From positions 310,001-374,000 of the forward strand of contig CALKUK010000013.1 of the NCBI GenBank assembly GCA_937996655.1: DNA of 64,000 bases. Reading direction: 5' to 3'. This DNA comes from an uncultured Sphingomonadaceae bacterium (GTDB lineage: Bacteria > Pseudomonadota > Alphaproteobacteria > Sphingomonadales > Sphingomonadaceae). Shown piece by piece: positions 24,795-33,097 of the stretch (its first letter is position 1; the number at the start of each line of letters is the position of its first letter). The notes beneath the pieces were generated by a model. That model was given only the letters and a program-made list of their open reading frames with translations, had not been told where the DNA came from and made no database searches. Position numbers and translations under genes: made by a program.

Positions 24795-25711
24795 TGTCGA
24801 TGCTTCGCCAATTCGAATATCTGGTTGCCCTTTCCGAATACGGGACCTTCCGACGGGCCGCAGACGCCGTGCACATTTCGCAGCCAACGCTGAGCCAGCA
24901 ACTCCGCGCGCTTGAGGCAAAGCTTGGAGCGCAATTGGTCGAGCGCAATGAAACACCTGTCCAACTCACACCCATTGGACGGGAAGTTGTTGCCCGCGCG
25001 CGTAAATTGCTGATCGGCGTCAAGGATATAGAAGATCTTACCCGGCGTGCGCGACAGGCGATTGCAGGCACTATCCGCTTCGGCATCACGCCGACGCTGG
25101 GACCCTATCTCATGCCGGAAATTATCGCGCAGCTGCACCGGAAGTATCCCGACCTGCGCCTCTACATCCGCGAGGGCATTCCCATTGAACAGGCGCGTGA
25201 TCTGGCCAATGGCGATCTCGACATGCTGCTTTCCCCCCTGCCCGTCACCGGCAGCGGCCTGCATATTGAACCTCTTTTTCGTGAGCCTCTGCATATCGTG
25301 GCGCCGCCTGACCATCCTCTGGCGCAGGCCGAACAGGTGGAAAAAGATGATCTGCAGGGCATCGGCATCCTCAGCATGGACCGGCGCCACCATACCCACC
25401 GCCAGTTTCGGGACATCTGCATTGATCTGGGGGCAGAGCTGCTGGAGGATTATGAGGGCACCAGCCTTGATAGCCTACGGCAAATGTGTGGTTCAGGCTT
25501 GGGCTTTGCCATTTTGCCCGAGCTTTATCTGCGATCGGAAGTCGGCGGGGAAAACATGGTGACGCGCCTAAAACCGAAAGGCTGGGCGGCAGCCCGGTCC
25601 ATCGCCGCCGTTTGGCGCGACGGAGCCGCCTTTGCAGATAATTATCAGTTGATCGCGGATGTCGTCGTGGAACAAGCGCGACAGATTCTGGCCGGTCCTC
25701 TAGACGGCTGA
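24794..25711 (+). CDS. OxyR-like LysR regulator lacking the peroxidatic cysteine
   Basis: 305 residues; ATG 24796-24800 region has two in-frame ATGs (24794, 24800) and no clear ribosome site. The DNA-binding domain (FEYLVALSEYGTFRRAADAV, HISQPTLSQQLRALE) and effector domain (GITPTLGPYLMPEIIAQLHR, TSLDSLRQMCGSGLGFAILP) follow E. coli OxyR closely. Aligned by the surrounding motif, OxyR Cys199 corresponds to His200 here (RRHHTHRQFRDIC) while Cys208 is kept as Cys209. It therefore cannot form the usual peroxide-sensing disulfide. Divergent position points to control of the terC-CA-ompW-DUF2490-sbtAB run. Its 3' end overlaps the convergent TetR gene by 12 bp. Confidence 0.9.
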   Translation: MSMLRQFEYLVALSEYGTFRRAADAVHISQPTLSQQLRALEAKLGAQLVERNETPVQLTPIGREVVARARKLLIGVKDIEDLTRRARQAIAGTIRFGITPTLGPYLMPEIIAQLHRKYPDLRLYIREGIPIEQARDLANGDLDMLLSPLPVTGSGLHIEPLFREPLHIVAPPDHPLAQAEQVEKDDLQGIGILSMDRRHHTHRQFRDICIDLGAELLEDYEGTSLDSLRQMCGSGLGFAILPELYLRSEVGGENMVTRLKPKGWAAARSIAAVWRDGAAFADNYQLIADVVVEQARQILAGPLDG

Positions 25712-26326
25712 GGGCGCCGCATAAGCGCGCAAAAACGTCTCGACAGCCTGCTCAATCTCGGCATCCAATTGTGCCTTGTCCACGCGCTTCAGCGCGCCGA
25801 TCAGATATTTCTGAAACTCGCCCGACTGGCACAGCGCCAGAAACTGTTTGGCGGCCATCAGGGGATCAACCGGCCTTAAAACGCCGCGCTCCATAAGGGC
25901 CGCAAGCCAGTTTGATAACCTTGCCTGACCGCGCGCAGGGCCGCGTTCAAACAACACGCCACCAAGTTCGGGAAAGCGGCCTGCTTCGCCTGTGATCATC
26001 CGGTGCAGCGCGATGATCTGCGGCCGCATCAGCGTCGTCATCAAAGAGCGACCAAGCACAAGCAGCGTTTCTCCGGGGTCACCTTCAGGGGGAAGCGGCA
26101 CGCGCAACGCCTCCCCATAGCGCTCCACCAGGTCATCAATGACCGCCGCAAAAAGATCCTGTTTGCTGGGGAAATAAGACCAGAGCGTGGTCTTGGAACC
26201 GCCTACGGTCGCGGCGATGGAAGACATGGTCGTCCCGCCATAGCCATCCCGTAAAAATGCAGCGCGCGCCACCGCCACAATGGACTGTCGCTTCAAATCT
26301 TTCCGGCTAGGCACGGCACGAGTCAT
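25700..26326 (-). CDS. TetR/AcrR-family repressor of the adjacent efflux operon
   Basis: 208 residues from ATG 26326. The helix-turn-helix is FLRDGYGGTTMSSIAATVGG followed by SKTTLWSYFPSKQDLFAAVI. The C-terminal part (LVLGRSLMTTLMRPQIIALH, QFLALCQSGEFQKYLIG) is like AcrR-type C-domains. It is divergent from the NodT-EmrA-EmrB genes, with only 68 bp between the starts, so it almost certainly represses them and itself and is relieved by a toxic compound. An imperfect palindrome lies just upstream of its start. Confidence 0.9.
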   Translation of the reverse strand: MTRAVPSRKDLKRQSIVAVARAAFLRDGYGGTTMSSIAATVGGSKTTLWSYFPSKQDLFAAVIDDLVERYGEALRVPLPPEGDPGETLLVLGRSLMTTLMRPQIIALHRMITGEAGRFPELGGVLFERGPARGQARLSNWLAALMERGVLRPVDPLMAAKQFLALCQSGEFQKYLIGALKRVDKAQLDAEIEQAVETFLRAYAAPSAV

Positions 26327-26332
26327 CAATCT

Positions 26333-26346
26333 GTACTATTCAGTAT
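26333..26346. promoter_or_regulatory. Candidate TetR operator
   Basis: Imperfect palindrome GTACT-ATTC-AGTAT (one mismatch) lying 7 bp upstream of the TetR start and about 50 bp upstream of the efflux operon, followed at 26355 by a TTGACA that could be a -35 box for the plus-strand genes. The position is right for a site that controls both directions; the sequence evidence is modest. Confidence 0.4.
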
Positions 26347-26394
26347 CATTCTTCTTGACAAGATCAGGCCGACCCACCAATTGCGGGCCGTACC

Positions 26395-27843
26395 ATGCAG
26401 TACAGTCGCACACTTCGTTCTGGCCTCGCCATATCGCTCGCATCGGCGCTCGCCGCCTGTGCCACGCTGCCTCGCGTCGACGCGCCCACTGCGCCTCTGA
26501 CCCCCATATCGCTGGAAACCGCCAAGGCGTTTGAGGCCTCCCAAGCGGACTTTCCGCAGGACACCTGGTGGACCAGCTTCGGGGATGAGGCGTTGAACGC
26601 CCTGATGGACGAAGGCTTGCGCTCTTCGCCGGACACCGCATTGGCTGCAGCCCGCATCCGCGCGGCCGATGCCATGGCGGAGCAGGCAGGCGGCGCACTC
26701 CTCCCCTCGCTGTCCGTTGAAGGTGCAGCAGGCGGCGCCAAGCAAAGTTACAATATGGGTATCCCGGCCCAATTTGTGCCCAAAGGCATTGTTGGCACCG
26801 GGAAGCTAAGCGCATCTATTGGTTTTAATCTTGATCTTTGGGGGCGCAACCGAGCCGCCCTCGCCGCAGCGCGCAGCGATGCCGAGGCCGCCCGCGTGGA
26901 TGCCCAGCAGGCCCGCCTTCTTCTGACGACCAGCATCGCCACAGCATGGGTCGAATTTGGCCAGCTTTGGGCCAATCGTGACGTTGCCGAAACAGCAGTC
27001 CGGGTTCGCGCAGAAACCGAGGCGTTGACCGCCGCGCGGGTAAAGGCCGGCATCGACAACCAGTCTGATCTCGATCTTGCCCGGTCCCGCCATGCCGCTG
27101 CCCGTGCTGAGCTGGCCGCGCTGGACGAAGCCATCAACCTGAGCCGCAATCGCATTGCCGCATTGGTGGGTGCAGGGCCCGACCGTGGGGACAATCTGCC
27201 GCGCCCGTCCTTATCCAGCCATCTGGCGATAGGGGCGCCAGTGAACCTCGCGCTCGACCTTCTGGGGCGTCGGCCCGACATCGTCGCCGCCCGCCTGCGC
27301 ACGGAAGCTGCCGCCAAACGCGTCAAGGTCGCCAAGCTCGACTTTTATCCCAACATCAACCTGTCGGCAGTGGGCGGGTTGCAATCATTGGGCCTGTCCA
27401 ATCTGTTTGACAGCGGGTCCTCCATGGCCAATTTCGGTCCGGCAATCAGCCTGCCACTGTTCGACGGCGGTCGCCTTGCGGGACGCTATCGAGCCGCCGA
27501 TGCAACCTATGCGGATGCTGTTGCGCGCTACGATGCGGCGCTGATCAATGCTTTCCGTGAAGTCGCCGATGCGCTCGATTCACGGCGCGCTTTGGACAGT
27601 CGCCAAGCTGCCAGCAATGAGGCTGCCCGGACGGCAGACCATGCCGCAGCACTTGCCCAGCTTCGCTACAAGAACGGGATCGCAAACCTGTTGCAGTCTC
27701 TTGCCGCCGAAGACGCAGCTTTGGCCGCGCGTCGCGCATCTGCCGATCTGGCGGCGCGGGCCGACCTGCTCGACATTGCCCTCACCCGGGCCTTGGGCGG
27801 TGGCTTCCACTCCTCCCCTTCCAAAGACAAGGCCGGCACATGA
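26395..27843 (+). CDS. NodT-family outer-membrane efflux lipoprotein
   Basis: 482 residues. The N-terminus is a lipoprotein signal (RSGLAISLASALAACATLP; lipobox LAAC). The body has the two-fold TolC-like repeats: WWTSFGDEALNALMDEGLRS, GFNLDLWGRNRAALAAARSD, DLLGRRPDIVAARLRTEAAA, PALSLPLF-type segment ISLPLFDGGRLAGRY. It forms the outer-membrane duct of a tripartite pump with the EmrA- and EmrB-like proteins downstream. Its stop overlaps the next gene by an ATGA. Divergent TetR control is likely. Confidence 0.93.
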   Translation: MQYSRTLRSGLAISLASALAACATLPRVDAPTAPLTPISLETAKAFEASQADFPQDTWWTSFGDEALNALMDEGLRSSPDTALAAARIRAADAMAEQAGGALLPSLSVEGAAGGAKQSYNMGIPAQFVPKGIVGTGKLSASIGFNLDLWGRNRAALAAARSDAEAARVDAQQARLLLTTSIATAWVEFGQLWANRDVAETAVRVRAETEALTAARVKAGIDNQSDLDLARSRHAAARAELAALDEAINLSRNRIAALVGAGPDRGDNLPRPSLSSHLAIGAPVNLALDLLGRRPDIVAARLRTEAAAKRVKVAKLDFYPNINLSAVGGLQSLGLSNLFDSGSSMANFGPAISLPLFDGGRLAGRYRAADATYADAVARYDAALINAFREVADALDSRRALDSRQAASNEAARTADHAAALAQLRYKNGIANLLQSLAAEDAALAARRASADLAARADLLDIALTRALGGGFHSSPSKDKAGT

Positions 27844-28982
27844 CCGACTCCACAATCGCCACAGCAGACGAGTCCAGCTCCAACGACGCAGCCCTGATGG
27901 GCAAGCGGAAGAAATTTCTGCGACTCTTCGCATTGGTTCTGCTCAGCTTGGCGATAATCTGGGGCATCTGGTATTTCCTAACCCAGTCGGGGCGCGTCAG
28001 CACGGACAATGCCTATGTCGGCGCTGATACGGCGGTCGTGACGCCGCTCATTTCCGGACCGGTAAAGGATGTCCGCGTCGGCGGCACGCAGATGGTCAAT
28101 AAGGGCGACATCCTTGTCATCCTTGATGATGCGGATGTCCGCGTTGATCTCGCCAATGCCGAAGCTATGCTGCAACAGGCACAACAAAGGTTCCGCCAGA
28201 CCAAGGCTACCGGCACATCTTTGGATGCGCGCCTTTCCGCACGCGCGGCCGATGCCGCCGCGGCCCGCGCCCGCCTGACGGTTGCACAGGCTGATTTTGA
28301 AAAGGCACGTACCGCGCTGAACCGTCGAGACGGGCTGGTCGCGTCGGGCGCTGTGTCGGCTGAAGAGTTGACGACAGCGCGTACAGCCTATCAACAGGCC
28401 CGGGCCGCCCTTGATCAGGCACAGGCAGGCGTTGCGGCGGCCGAAGCCACGCGCGCGTCCGCTGTGGGTGATCTTGCCTCCAACGAAGCCCTGACACGCG
28501 GCGTAAGTGAGATGACGGCCCCCGATGTCGCGGCGGCGCGCGCGCGGCTTGCCCAAGCTCGCCTCAATCTTGAGCGCACGATTATCCGCGCGCCCATTCG
28601 CGGCGTGGTGACCAACCGCCAGGTTCAGATCGGCCAGCGCATCGCCGCTGGAACGCCAATGATGACGCTGGTTCCTACAGACGCCGTCTTTGTCGATGCG
28701 AACTTCAAGGAAAGCCAGCTAAGAAAGGTCCGCCCGGGCCAGCCGGTTGAATTGACGTCCGACTTTTATGGCAGCAGCGTCACCTTTCACGGACGGGTTA
28801 AGGGCTTTGCCGGCGGCACAGGCGCTGCCTTCTCCCTTATCCCTGCGCAGAACGCGACGGGGAATTGGGTGAAGGTTGTTCAGCGCCTGCCCGTCCGCAT
28901 CCTGCTGGATGCCAAGGAAGTGAAGGAACACCCCCTGCGCGTCGGCCTGACGATGGACGCGGTCATCGACACGCGCGACTGA
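27840..28982 (+). CDS. EmrA/HlyD-family efflux adaptor
   Basis: 380 residues. One membrane anchor near residues 22-43 (KFLRLFALVLLSLAIIWGIW), then lipoyl-like half motifs (VSTDNAYVGADTAVVTPLIS, GPVKDVRVGG), a long coiled-coil hairpin rich in alanine (residues about 100-220), and the beta-barrel domain (IRAPIRGVVTNRQVQIGQRI, PTDAVFVDANFKESQLRKVR). It bridges the MFS pump and the NodT-type channel in the periplasm. Start overlaps the upstream stop (ATGA). Confidence 0.93.
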   Translation: MTDSTIATADESSSNDAALMGKRKKFLRLFALVLLSLAIIWGIWYFLTQSGRVSTDNAYVGADTAVVTPLISGPVKDVRVGGTQMVNKGDILVILDDADVRVDLANAEAMLQQAQQRFRQTKATGTSLDARLSARAADAAAARARLTVAQADFEKARTALNRRDGLVASGAVSAEELTTARTAYQQARAALDQAQAGVAAAEATRASAVGDLASNEALTRGVSEMTAPDVAAARARLAQARLNLERTIIRAPIRGVVTNRQVQIGQRIAAGTPMMTLVPTDAVFVDANFKESQLRKVRPGQPVELTSDFYGSSVTFHGRVKGFAGGTGAAFSLIPAQNATGNWVKVVQRLPVRILLDAKEVKEHPLRVGLTMDAVIDTRD

Positions 28983-28983
28983 T

Positions 28984-30516
28984 ATGGCGGCGGCCCCTCC
29001 CGAACCGTTGACGGGCGGCCGCCTCATCCTTGCGGCGATTGTGCTCGCGCTCGCCAACTTCATCGTCATTCTTGATACAACCATCACCAATGTGTCCGTG
29101 CCGCACATTGCGGGAGGTCTTGCGATCTCCCCGTCACAGGGCACTTGGACAATCACCTCTTACGCCGTGGCAGAAGCCATCACCGTCCCGCTGACGGGGT
29201 GGCTGGCATCGCGCTTTGGCACCTACCGAACGCTGATGTTCTCATTGAGCGGCTTTGCTCTGTTTTCGGTGCTCTGCGGTGTTGCACGAACGATCGAGCT
29301 TCTGGTGGTTTTCCGCATTCTCCAGGGCCTATCGGGCGGGCCGTTGATGCCGCTGACACAGACACTGCTGATGCGCATCTATCCGCCGGAAAAGATGTCT
29401 CAGGCCATGGCCTTATGGGGGATGACAACCATCTGCGCGCCCATCTTCGGGCCGCTCATTGGCGGCTACATATCCGACAATTGGTCTTGGCCGTGGATTT
29501 TCTACATCAACTTGCCGGTTGTGGCGATGTGCCTGTTCCTCGTGAACCAGCTCATCGCGCCTTATGAGACGCCGACAAAGCGGGAGCGCATCGACATTGT
29601 CGGGCTGGTCCTGCTGGTCGTGTGGGTCGGGTCGTTCCAGCTGATGCTGGACATCGGGAGGGAACATGACTGGTTCGCCTCTTCAGGCATCCTCGCGCTT
29701 GCGATTATCGCAGCGGTCGGTCTGGTGGCCTTTGTCATCTGGGAACTAACAGACCCGCATCCAATCGTAGACCTAAGTGTCTTTCGATACCGAACACTCT
29801 GGGTCGGGACGATCGGCGTTTCGCTTGGCTTTGGCGGGCTGTTTTCCATGATCGTGCTGGTGCCGCTCTGGCTTCAGTCCGTCATCGGCTACACGGCTAG
29901 CGAGTCCGGCCATGCCATGGCCCTTGTGGGCGTCTTTGCGGTGTTCATGGCACCGGTGGTCGGCAAGCTGACGCAAAAATTTGACGTCCGCCTATGCATT
30001 ACAATGGGCATGCTCTGGCTGGTTGCTGTCGCCCTCTTGCGGACAAACTGGTCCACTGATGGAGACTTCTGGACCTTCGCGTTGCCGCAGTTGCTGCAGG
30101 GCTTCGGCATGCCCTTCTTCTTCATCGGGCTAATGTCCTTCGCCATGTCGTCGGTCCCGGCGAAGGATACCGCCTCCGCCGCGGGGCTGCTCAGCTTCAT
30201 GCGCACGGTCAGCGGCGCTGTCGGCACTGCGCTTGCCGCCTCTTGGTGGGATGATGCGTCCCGCGTCAGTCGTGATCAACTTGCGGGCAGCCTTAACGGT
30301 GCACAAGACGCCTTGGCAAAACTTCAGGCCTCTGGTCTATCCGAAGGCCAGGCCCGCAGCGTCATCGAACGGATGGTCGATGCACAAGCCGCGACCCTCG
30401 GCGTGAACCACGTCTTCTGGATCGGCGCTGGCATCCTCTTCATCGCCGCTTGGCTGCCCTGGTTTGCCCCCCGGCCAACCGGCAATTTCATGGCCGGAGC
30501 CGGCGGCGCACACTGA
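28984..30516 (+). CDS. EmrB/QacA-type MFS drug exporter (DHA2 family)
   Basis: 510 residues, 14 membrane segments. DHA2 marks are FIVILDTTITNVSVPHIAGG (motif D1), ASRFGTYR (motif A), FRILQGLSGGPLMPLTQ (motif B) and IFGPLIGGYISDNWSWPWIF followed by YINLP (motif C, antiporters). It expels hydrophobic toxic compounds by proton exchange, working with the adaptor and channel encoded immediately upstream (1-bp gap). The specific substrate is unknown. Confidence 0.94.
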   Translation: MAAAPPEPLTGGRLILAAIVLALANFIVILDTTITNVSVPHIAGGLAISPSQGTWTITSYAVAEAITVPLTGWLASRFGTYRTLMFSLSGFALFSVLCGVARTIELLVVFRILQGLSGGPLMPLTQTLLMRIYPPEKMSQAMALWGMTTICAPIFGPLIGGYISDNWSWPWIFYINLPVVAMCLFLVNQLIAPYETPTKRERIDIVGLVLLVVWVGSFQLMLDIGREHDWFASSGILALAIIAAVGLVAFVIWELTDPHPIVDLSVFRYRTLWVGTIGVSLGFGGLFSMIVLVPLWLQSVIGYTASESGHAMALVGVFAVFMAPVVGKLTQKFDVRLCITMGMLWLVAVALLRTNWSTDGDFWTFALPQLLQGFGMPFFFIGLMSFAMSSVPAKDTASAAGLLSFMRTVSGAVGTALAASWWDDASRVSRDQLAGSLNGAQDALAKLQASGLSEGQARSVIERMVDAQAATLGVNHVFWIGAGILFIAAWLPWFAPRPTGNFMAGAGGAH

Positions 30517-30537
30517 CGCCCCTTGCCGGAATCGCAC

Positions 30538-30558
30538 TTTGTATGTAACGCATACAAA
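30538..30558. promoter_or_regulatory. C1-type operator upstream of folD
   Basis: Perfect palindrome with 8-bp arms TTTGTATG and CATACAAA and a 5-bp centre, 22 bp before the folD start. A nearly identical 21-bp sequence (17 matches) lies upstream of the formaldehyde dehydrogenase gene at 35918-35938. The shared site suggests a common regulator of folate-C1 and formaldehyde genes, perhaps of the GntR or TetR type; the regulator is not in the window. Confidence 0.55.
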
Positions 30559-30580
30559 TCAGCACCAAGGAGCATAGAGC

Positions 30581-31471
30581 ATGTCAGCAAAGCTGATCGA
30601 CGGGAAGAAACTCGCCGCGGAAATCCGGAAGGACTGCGCGGCCCGTGTGCGGGCGCTTGGCCAACATGGTGTCACGCCGGGTCTCGCCGTCATCCTTGTC
30701 GGCGAAGATCCTGCCTCCGCTGTCTATGTCGGCAAGAAGATCAAGGCGTGTGAAGCTGTCGGCATTCGTTCCTTTACAGATCGCTACCCCGCCGACATCA
30801 CCAATGAAGCGCTGCTCAGCCGCATCGAAGATTTAAATGCGGACGAAACGGTCCACGGCATCCTCGTTCAGTTGCCCCTGCCGCCGCATATCGACATGGC
30901 CAAGGTGCTGGAGACCATTGCAGTCGATAAAGATGTCGACGGCTTCCATCTCTACAATGTCGGCGGTCTCGTCACCGGCAACACGGTCTTTTCGCCCTGC
31001 ACACCTTATGGGGTGGTCAAACTGCTGGAGAGCGAGAACATCCCCATTGAAGGGCAGAATGTCGTCGTCGTCGGCGCCAGTAATATCGTCGGGAAACCCA
31101 TGGCGCTCATGCTGATGGCGCGGGATGCGACCGTGTCAATCTGCCACGCAAAGACGCGTGACCTCGCCCAATATACAATCCTTGCCGACATTCTGGTTGT
31201 GGCAGCGGGTGTCCCCAACCTCATCCTGCCGCAGATGGTGAAGACCGGCGCCGTCGTGATCGACGTCGGCATCAACCGGATGCCCGATGGCAGCATAACG
31301 GGTGACGTGGATTTTGAAGGCGTCCGCTGGCGCGCCTCCGCCATCACGCCCGTCCCCGGCGGGGTCGGGCCAATGACGGTGACGATGCTGCTTGAAAACA
31401 CCATCAAGTCGGCAGAACGCGTTGCCGGACTAGACCCTGAAAACGGTCTGCCCCTCAGCACCGCAGCCTGA
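30581..31471 (+). CDS. folD: Bifunctional methylenetetrahydrofolate dehydrogenase/cyclohydrolase
   Basis: 296 residues, AAGGAG before ATG 30581. FolD signatures are AVILVGEDPASAVYVGKKIK with the catalytic Lys, GILVQLPLPPHIDMAKVLET (residues about 90-109), KDVDGFHLYNVGG and VVVGASNIVGKPMALMLM, and the C-terminal TPVPGGVGPMTVTMLLENT. It interconverts 5,10-methylene- and 10-formyl-tetrahydrofolate in the cytoplasm. It is monocistronic by position, convergent with the aldehyde dehydrogenase gene, and preceded by the palindrome it shares with the formaldehyde operon. Confidence 0.97.
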   Translation: MSAKLIDGKKLAAEIRKDCAARVRALGQHGVTPGLAVILVGEDPASAVYVGKKIKACEAVGIRSFTDRYPADITNEALLSRIEDLNADETVHGILVQLPLPPHIDMAKVLETIAVDKDVDGFHLYNVGGLVTGNTVFSPCTPYGVVKLLESENIPIEGQNVVVVGASNIVGKPMALMLMARDATVSICHAKTRDLAQYTILADILVVAAGVPNLILPQMVKTGAVVIDVGINRMPDGSITGDVDFEGVRWRASAITPVPGGVGPMTVTMLLENTIKSAERVAGLDPENGLPLSTAA

Positions 31472-31486
31472 GGAGCGTCACCAAGC

Positions 31487-32884
31487 TTAGATCGGGAAAT
31501 GCCCCGGCTGCGTTTCGATGGTGATCCAACGCAGTTCGGTGAAGCTATCGATCCCTGCCTTACCACCGAAACGGCCATAGCCTGAGGCCCCCACGCCGCC
31601 GAAGGGCATTTGCGCCTCGTCATGCACGGTGGGTCCGTTCACATGGCAGATGCCGGACTTGATCTGCCGCGCAACGCCGAGGCCGCGCGCCGTATCCTTG
31701 GTGAAGACGGCGGCGGACAAGCCATATTCGCTATCATTGGCAAGGCGGATGGCGTCAGCTTCATCTTTGGCCCGGATCATCGCAACAACAGGGCCAAAGC
31801 TCTCATCCCGATAAAGGTTCATCGCAGACGTCACGCCATCCACAACGGTTGCCGGCATCAGGACAGAGTCCGCCACTCCCCCAGACAGGAGCGTCGCACC
31901 CTTGGCCGTCGCATCGGCAATCAGGCTGTTGACGTGATCAACCGTCTTGCGGTCCACAACGGCACCCAGCGGAGTCGTTCCCTCGCGTGGATCGCCGGTG
32001 GCGAGGCTCTTCGCTTTCGCCGCAAATTTGGCGGCAAAGGCGTCGGCCACCGCTTCAACAACAATGATCCGCTCAGTCGACATGCAGATCTGGCCCTGGT
32101 TCATGAACGCACCAAATGCGGCTGCCTTCACGGCCTCATCGAGATCCGCATCCTCCAGCACGATCAGCGGTGCCTTACCGCCCAGTTCCAAAAGGCAGGG
32201 CTTCAGATGCTCAGCCGCGCGCTTGGCGATGATCTTGCCGACCGCGGTGGAACCCGTGAAGTTGATCCGCTTCACAGCAGGCGCATCGATGAGCGCGCCG
32301 ACGACGTCGCCTGCGTCGGCAGGTGCGTTGGTGACGACGTTGACTACGCCTTCCGGAAAGCCTGCTTCGGCAAAGGCTTCGATGATGATTTCATGCGTGC
32401 GCGGGCAGGTCTCGCTCGCCTTCAGGATCACGGCATTGCCGCAGGCCAAGGGGACCGCAATGGCGCGTACGCCAAGGATGATCGGCGCATTCCATGGGGC
32501 AATGCCCAAGATTACACCCACCGGTTCGCGCAGCGCCATGGCGAGGCAACCGGGCTTGTCCGACGGAATGACTTCACCTGAAATCTGCGTGGTGAGTGCG
32601 GCCGCCTCGCGCACCATCGATGCTGCGAGGCCAAGGTTGAACAGCGCCCACCCCTTGGTCGCGCCGATTTCTGCCATCATCGCTTCAACAAATGCGTCGG
32701 CCTTGGATTCAAGAGCCGTTGCGGCCTTCATCAGGACCGCGCGGCGCGCATTTGGGCCTGTCGCTGCCCAGATGGGGAAAGCCGCTGCTGCCTTTTCCGT
32801 GATGGCCGCAATGTCAGAGGCTTTCATGGCAGGCGCGCTGGAGGCGACTGTGCCGGTGATCGGATTGATACGCTCAAATTTCAT
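31487..32884 (-). CDS. Aldehyde dehydrogenase, vanillin/salicylaldehyde dehydrogenase-like
   Basis: 465 residues, AGGAG before ATG 32884. ALDH features are REPVGVILGIAPWNAPIILG, FTGSTAVGKIIAKRAAEHLK, catalytic Glu in LLELGGKAPLIVLEDADL and catalytic Cys in NQGQICMSTERIIV. The C-terminus (GPTVHDEAQMPFGGVGASGY, then GIDSFTELRWITIE) is characteristic of NAD-dependent aromatic aldehyde dehydrogenases of the vanillin/salicylaldehyde group. It would oxidise an aromatic aldehyde to the acid. A palindrome sits 16 bp upstream of the start. The lyase gene transcribed divergently may act in the same route. Confidence 0.88.
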   Translation of the reverse strand: MKFERINPITGTVASSAPAMKASDIAAITEKAAAAFPIWAATGPNARRAVLMKAATALESKADAFVEAMMAEIGATKGWALFNLGLAASMVREAAALTTQISGEVIPSDKPGCLAMALREPVGVILGIAPWNAPIILGVRAIAVPLACGNAVILKASETCPRTHEIIIEAFAEAGFPEGVVNVVTNAPADAGDVVGALIDAPAVKRINFTGSTAVGKIIAKRAAEHLKPCLLELGGKAPLIVLEDADLDEAVKAAAFGAFMNQGQICMSTERIIVVEAVADAFAAKFAAKAKSLATGDPREGTTPLGAVVDRKTVDHVNSLIADATAKGATLLSGGVADSVLMPATVVDGVTSAMNLYRDESFGPVVAMIRAKDEADAIRLANDSEYGLSAAVFTKDTARGLGVARQIKSGICHVNGPTVHDEAQMPFGGVGASGYGRFGGKAGIDSFTELRWITIETQPGHFPI

Positions 32885-32900
32885 GGGAGATCTCCTATTT

Positions 32901-32917
32901 TGTTATGGAATATAACA
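32901..32917. promoter_or_regulatory. Palindromic operator candidate of the aldehyde dehydrogenase gene
   Basis: Perfect inverted repeat TGTTAT-GGAAT-ATAACA, 16 bp upstream of the aldehyde dehydrogenase start in the 213-bp gap between it and the divergent lyase gene. Placement this close to the ribosome site suits a repressor. The remaining gap (32918-33097) shows no further gene; I see only an ordinary GC-rich spacer in it. Confidence 0.45.
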
Positions 32918-33097
32918 TTGAAAAGCGTGGTCAAGTCATTGCCGCCAGAGCGCAGCTTCACTGGAAACGATCCTATTGCCAATTGCAAAAACGGCCCTGT
33001 TTTGCTGGCCAGTCAAAACCGCGGTTCCACAGGGAGTTGGCTTTTCGCGGCGGACGGCTAGACAGCGTGTGATACGCAAAGCGCGAGAGGCGATCTG

